Shown here one piece after another: positions 59,393 through 64,000 of a stretch of 64,000 bases of DNA. The position numbers and the translations under genes were made by a program. The DNA lies in assembly GCA_029747015.1 (NCBI GenBank), contig JAKOGI010002167.1:2501-66500 (forward strand), read 5' to 3'. The notes beneath the pieces are model-generated. The model had not been told where the DNA came from. It did no database searches and saw nothing but the letters and a program-made list of their open reading frames with translations. The DNA comes from Carnegiea gigantea (lineage: Eukaryota > Streptophyta > Magnoliopsida > Caryophyllales > Cactaceae). Position 1 is the stretch's first letter. Every line of letters starts with the position of its first letter.

Positions 59393-59499
59393 GTTAGCAT
59401 TTTTCAATATCGGGGTTTGTTTGAGCATTCGAGGCTAGGCCTTTTTTTTAAAAAAAATTCAAGAAAATTTGAGAATCAAAAATTTGAAAAAAATCAAAA

Positions 59500-60809
59500 A
59501 TGACTGTTTATTATCTACCTTAATTTGAGCATGAGCCGTTTTGGCAATATTTGCCTCGATTGAATGATTACCGCATTCAATATGTGCTTTGTGAGTATAA
59601 AAAATGAGAAATATGCAATGTTGTACTTGAGAGGATAACACATGAGACCCGAGCTATCCTTGAGTCCATGTGCTATGGTGGTATGTGCTTTTTAGTGTTA
59701 ATGACATGTGGGACTTATTTGAGTCCTTGGCCTGGTATCAATGGCACCATGAGATTGCTAGTGAGTCTTTTGAGTATCCTTCCCCCATTTCCTATGATTT
59801 ACACGCCTATTCTCCTCTTATGTGCTCTTATTGTTCAGCTTTCAACCACGATGGGAATTCTTGTCCTTATTTTGATGTTTCCGATGAATGTTGTGCTAGA
59901 CTTGATGCCATGATAGGGACAATGAATGAGCAACATGAGTGTTTTGTTGGTGGCATGAGGGAGTGTGGTTTATACATGAAACCAACCCTAGTATACCTTG
60001 CCCTAGACTTGAGGCTGGTCTCTATGATGATTGTGAGTCTTCCCCTCCCCTAGAGTCTAATGTTGTTGATGATGCACCTTTGATCGGCCTAGGCGAAGTG
60101 TTTGACCCTCCCTTGACCCCATTGACATTTGTTGCTCCATCCTTTTCTGGCACACCTATGGACACTAGTATTAGTGACTCGATCTTACTTGTGTCTCCCC
60201 TTCCTTTAGCTCAGTGCATGGGGCTAGAGATAGGCGAGATTTCTCGAGGTGATGCTAGTTCTGTAGAGGATGTTTTACTTTCTTGGTCAGGAGGACTTAC
60301 ACGGGCTGAGCCATATCTTGAGGAGGCTCCTTTCGAGGAGTTGTGGGGTGATAGTTCAGTGGTTGGTGCCGCTCCTAGCATTGAGCATATCGACCAATTT
60401 GCACCGAGCCACTTGACGTGTCCCCATTTCATTCCCCTTACTTCCCACCATGCTCTCTCACTTGCATGCATTCCATGAGTCCCTAGGTTATATTCGACGG
60501 TATAATCCCTCCTTGGACCCTTATTGTGCATACCTAGAGGACATGCCTAGGAAAATTGGGTGGACCGCTTTCTTTGATTATTATTTCGATTTTTGTATGG
60601 CATTTGATAAGTTTAGGAGGCCACTAACTCTATTTGCTACATTTTTACTAGTGTTCTCTTACCTATATCCCTTGGATATGCATGCAAAGGCACATGATAT
60701 GCTCTTGAGAGCTCTGACGGTGTCCGAGTTGGAGAGGCAAGTCTTAAGAGATAAGGAGGAGTGGCTGATGCTCCTCAGGCCTCTACAGCACCATCTTAGA
60801 AAGGCATAG
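59500..60809 (+). pseudogene. Gag-like protein, array unit 3
   Basis: ATG present, but a CAA-to-TAA change stops it within eight codons, and another stop follows near 59608. The same two ancestral frameshifts are seen. The knuckle CSYCSAFNHDGNSC keeps C-x2-C-x4-H-x4-C. An extra shift near 59970 splits the middle. The C-terminal block and the TAG at 60807-60809 are conserved. Confidence 0.7.
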
Positions 60810-60810
60810 T

Positions 60811-60831
60811 TTGGGTACATTCAGTACCCAA
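60811..60831 (+). promoter_or_regulatory. Post-stop hairpin, array unit 3
   Basis: Same perfect stem and loop as units 1 and 2. Confidence 0.7.
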
Positions 60832-62294
60832 CCTAGTATAATTGTTCTGACCCTTTTCCTTCCTTCTTATTTTCTTTTGTTTAGTTATGGATATTAGGAT
60901 TGTGTTTTTGTTGGTGATCATCTTGAGGTGAAATTTGGAATGTTGATGAGCTATTAATGGCTATGATCACCATTTTTGTATTTTTGTGCACATTTGTGTT
61001 TTGTGATTGGTGGTTAGTTTTGTATATATGTGTGGTCTTGTTTTTGATTTGGTGAGTGTTTTTGGGAGAGTGTGCTAGCTTGTGTATATGTGTGCAGGTT
61101 AGTGTTCTTGTGTGTGTTTGTTTTGTTTTGTATGTCTTGTGTGTGATTTGTTTTCTCTGGTTTTTATGTGTTTTGTGGTTAGTGATGACTCTCAACTCCT
61201 AATGAGGACATTGTGAGATTTAGGTGTGGGGTTGGGGTCATTTACTCTTGTATTCTTATTTTTGTGCAAATTTTTCATTTTTTGTGCTACTTTCTCAATG
61301 TTTCCGTTTCCATGCATAGTTTTTCTTTCTGGCTTTCGGGTCTTGTACTATTTTGACTGACTTTGATCCCTTGTACCTTAGCTATTAGTTTGTGCCTAAG
61401 TATGTTGTTTATGATAGATTTTTGTCTCAAGTGCGTCACTCTTGGACCCAACTCTAACCTCAATAGTCCGTTATACCTATATAATTCAGTCCTTGTTCAT
61501 ACTTCATCATTATCTTAGGATCTTAGCCTTCCGTGATTGAGTCTCTCGCCTGTTTTCGACACGGTTACTTTAATTTTTGTCTGTATTCAAAAAAAAAAAG
61601 GAAAAAATGATGAAAAAAGAAAAAGAAAAAATAAAATTTGGAATGACAAGTATCCCTTTGAGGCATCCGCCACTGGGCATTATCCTTTGAGGCACATACT
61701 ACTGGGTGTTACCCTTTGAGGCAATACTGCTACTGGGAAAGCTTGCTCTCCTTGTTAATAAGTCAATAATATAGCATGTGTCAGTCAGGCGGGAACGAGT
61801 TTGATTTTGGTAAGTTTAAGTCCTATGATGATGATACACTTGAACACCATGCACTGGGATTGATTACAAGTTTTGATGTATAGCGGGGTGAAAAGTTAAT
61901 GCTTTGATGTCATGTATGTGGATAAAGAGTCTTGATATATACACTCTGTTTATATACAGGCTAATATCTTTGTTGCATTGGTGATTTGGTTGGTTAGAAT
62001 GTTTACAGTTTTTCCCCTTGTATAGATATTTGTGCCTTGTTTGTTTATCTATTTTGTTTTCTTTGTTTTCGTTTCTCCTTTTCCACTTATTTTTCTTTTT
62101 CAAGATTTTGTGGGTATATCTTCTGCAAGCCCTCACGAGACCTCACTTGTCCACTTGGGGGAACCAAGGGGTTTAAAGGGCTTGTGGCATACACTAAATA
62201 CAATCGTGATTCCTACGACAGTGAGTTAGGTTCTTAGGTTAGTTTTTGTTTTTTTTTTGGTCGAGGACGAGTAAGAGATAGGCGTGGGGGTATT
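60832..62294 (+). other. Non-coding internal region, unit 3
   Basis: CCTTTGAGGCA motif in three copies at 61654-61737. The segment of about 565 bp from there to about 62195 looks identical to 53185-53750 in unit 1. Polypurine tract ATAGGCGTGGGGG before the LTR. Confidence 0.75.
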
Positions 62295-63603
62295 TGTTAG
62301 GTGATAATTTGTTGTATTTTACGTGCACCTTTTACCTAAGTTTAGCTCGTGCAATAATATATTTTTTAGAGTTTTAACTTGTTTTATTTTGTTTTGTAGG
62401 TAATAAATGTCAAATCGAGCAAACATTCTGAAAAGGAGTAAAGACGGGCAAAAAGAGCAAAATTCGGCAAGAAGGGACAACAGGGGGCCGAGCCACCGTG
62501 CCAGAAAAGCGGCACGATCGTGCCTCCCCCCTGTTCGCCCATTTGCTCGATTTTTCTATTTAACCCCCCTCTGGCGTTTTTGTTCAGGGGTCACGAGGGT
62601 CGCTCGGGGCTTCTCTCTGGCGATTTTTAGGCTAGATTTTAGGTTAGTTTATCAAATAAAACCTCAATAGGAGGATTAGATTAGGATTGAGGATTGTAAT
62701 CTTGGATTCAGCCTTTGAATTTCAAGTTCCTTGTATCAATCAAGTCTAAGTTTTCTTCCCTTTTCTCTCTCTAGTTCATATGTTGTTCCTGTTTATGTTT
62801 TGCTAGTTTAATTCTTGTATTTGTTTTGTTTAGTTTAAATGTTTAGTTTTCATTGTTAATTCATGCTTGTTTAGTTGGTTACATTTGATTTATTTCATTC
62901 TCTTTCTTCTCTTGTTCAAGTTCATGTTCTTGTTTGCTAGTTTAGGTTTTCATGTGTTTATGATGTTTAGTTGTTAGTTTGTGTTGGATTGGATTGTAGC
63001 TAGCCCTTGATGGCTAATTAATCTTATTGATGCCCTAACCCTACCTTGTTATGCCTAGAATTTACAGTTTTCTTTCACGCCCGCCAAGTGTTCGATGAAA
63101 GAGCTTTCGCCCGTGTTTTGGGGTAATTGACTTATGCTGAGAAGTGAGGTCGATTGTCTAGTGTGGGTAGAGAGAATAGTTATGATTGGGATGTTAAAAT
63201 AGTCTCATCGCTAGCTAGGTCAACGGTTGTCAATCTAAAAGTTTAGTTGAGCTAATCCCATGAAAATAGGTGGTTAGAGCAACTAGATTAGCCTATTGAC
63301 CCTTGAGAGAGGGCTTAGGTGTCCTTAACGATGCAACCGATCAACTCTGAATGCTAGCATAGCTAGGGAAGGTTTGAGCTTGACTTGATTACTTGGTTTG
63401 TCTTGGGTCTAATCATAGTCCTTTTATTTTGGCTTTAGTAGTTTGGTTCTACTTTCTATCCCCTTCGATTTTGCCTAACTCGAGATGCTTTAGTTAGCTC
63501 TGGTAGTTGGAAACACAACTCTCTGCGGATGACACCCCAAGTACTCAACGGTACGCCTTGCACTTGGGGTTTATAAATATTAAAACTCTATTTTTCTCTA
63601 ACA
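62295..63603 (+). repeat. Array LTR c
   Basis: 1,309 bp, TGTTAGGTG to CTCTAACA. Carries the fully symmetric 14-mer GGCACGATCGTGCC at 62511-62524. Confidence 0.9.
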
Positions 63604-63609
63604 AGTTTT

Positions 63610-63627
63610 TGGTGCCGTTGCCGGCGA
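63610..63627 (+). promoter_or_regulatory. Primer-binding site, array unit 4
   Basis: tRNA-Asp type PBS with two mismatches. Confidence 0.85.
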
Positions 63628-63736
63628 GTTAGCATTTTTTAATATAAGGGTTTGTTTGAGCATTCGAGGCTAGGTCTTTTTTTTTAAAAAAAAATTCAAG
63701 AAAATTTAAAAATCAAAAATTTGAAAAAAAATCGAA

Positions 63737-64000
63737 ATGACTATTTATTATCTACCTCAATTTGAGCATGAACCATTTTGGCAATATTTGTCTCGATTGA
63801 ATGATTACCGTATTCAATATGTACTTTTTGAGTATGAAAAATGGGAAATATGCGATGTTGTACTTGAGGGGATAACACATGAGACCCGAGCCATCCTTGA
63901 GTCCATGTGCTATAGTGGTATGTGCTTTTTAGTGTTAATGATATGTGGGACCTATTTGAGTCCTTGGCTTGGTATCAATGGCACCATGAGATTGCTAGTG
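63737..64000 (+). pseudogene. Gag-like protein, array unit 4 (5' part, runs off window)
   Basis: ATG at 63737 opens the same MTIYYLPQFEHE frame as unit 1. The first shared frameshift, in TGCTTTTTAGTGTTAATG, is again present near 63930, so this unit derives from the same already defective source. The remainder lies outside the window. Confidence 0.7.

Larger units (their letters stand above)
50618..64000 (+). mobile_element. Tandem array of a 4.2-kb non-autonomous gypsy element
   Basis: LTR ends fall at 50928, 55156, 59368 and 63603, giving periods of 4,228, 4,212 and 4,235 bp. Each unit is one LTR of about 1.3 kb plus an internal of about 2.9 kb with PBS, gag-like pseudogene, post-stop hairpin, non-coding region and polypurine tract. 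LTRs run TGTTAG to CTAACA. No protease, RT or integrase is present, so movement would need a helper; the related outer element at 6-20 kb shows what such a helper looked like. The fourth unit runs off the right edge. Confidence 0.9.

Overview
This window is plant nuclear DNA, most likely from a eudicot, and almost all of it is retrotransposon sequence. I could place only one host gene fragment with confidence: exon 1 of the beta subunit of F-actin capping protein, on the minus strand at 2346-2474. Its very long AT-rich intron runs toward the left edge and carries the poly(A) end of a LINE. No tRNA, rRNA, CRISPR or bacterial-type feature was seen. The kingdom call rests on the plant-type elements, on plant primer-binding sites (tRNA-Asp and tRNA-iMet types), and on the capping-protein exon.

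Layout. (1) 1-6040: microsatellite, capping-protein exon 1 and intron, LINE remnant, intergenic DNA. (2) 6041-20003: an old minus-strand Ty3/gypsy element of Athila-like type (3' LTR, integrase/RNase H, RT, protease). It is split at 11280-18866 by a related non-autonomous element whose own 5' end has been replaced by about 1.2 kb of plastid-like DNA. (3) 20004-39152: two minus-strand Ty1/copia elements of Sirevirus-like type, arranged LTR-internal-LTR-internal-LTR with a shared middle LTR. Each carries gag-pol plus a third ORF downstream of pol. (4) 39153-41774 and 50035-50086: the 3' half of a plus-strand chromovirus (Tekay/Del-like gypsy) with integrase, chromodomain and 3' LTR. (5) 41775-50029: a complete 8.3-kb minus-strand gypsy element with two 2.3-kb LTRs and a GCTGT target duplication. 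It carries gag and protease but no RT, RNase H or integrase, and it sits inside the chromovirus LTR. (6) 50087-50617: two 265-bp tandem units, each holding a primer-binding site and an LTR promoter region. (7) 50618-64000: a head-to-tail array of a 4.2-kb non-autonomous gypsy element (1.31-kb LTR plus 2.9-kb internal), with three full units and the start of a fourth.

The most interesting observation is in the copia pair. The right-hand copy (B) has a 654-bp segment inside gag-pol with a consensus 5' splice site, a CTAAC branch site and a 3' splice site. The left-hand copy (A) lacks exactly that segment, joined at the predicted exon-exon boundary and in frame. Unspliced RNA would encode Gag with a coiled coil and a second zinc knuckle, ending at a UGA just before the acceptor. 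Spliced RNA would encode a continuous Gag-Pol. Other signals are a stop-codon-proximal hairpin kept by compensatory changes across three related gypsy elements, and a repeated CCTTTGAGGCA motif shared by two gypsy families.

All element coding regions are damaged to some degree, so functional statements about them refer to the family, not to demonstrated activity here. Percent identities, insertion ages and database matches were not computed.
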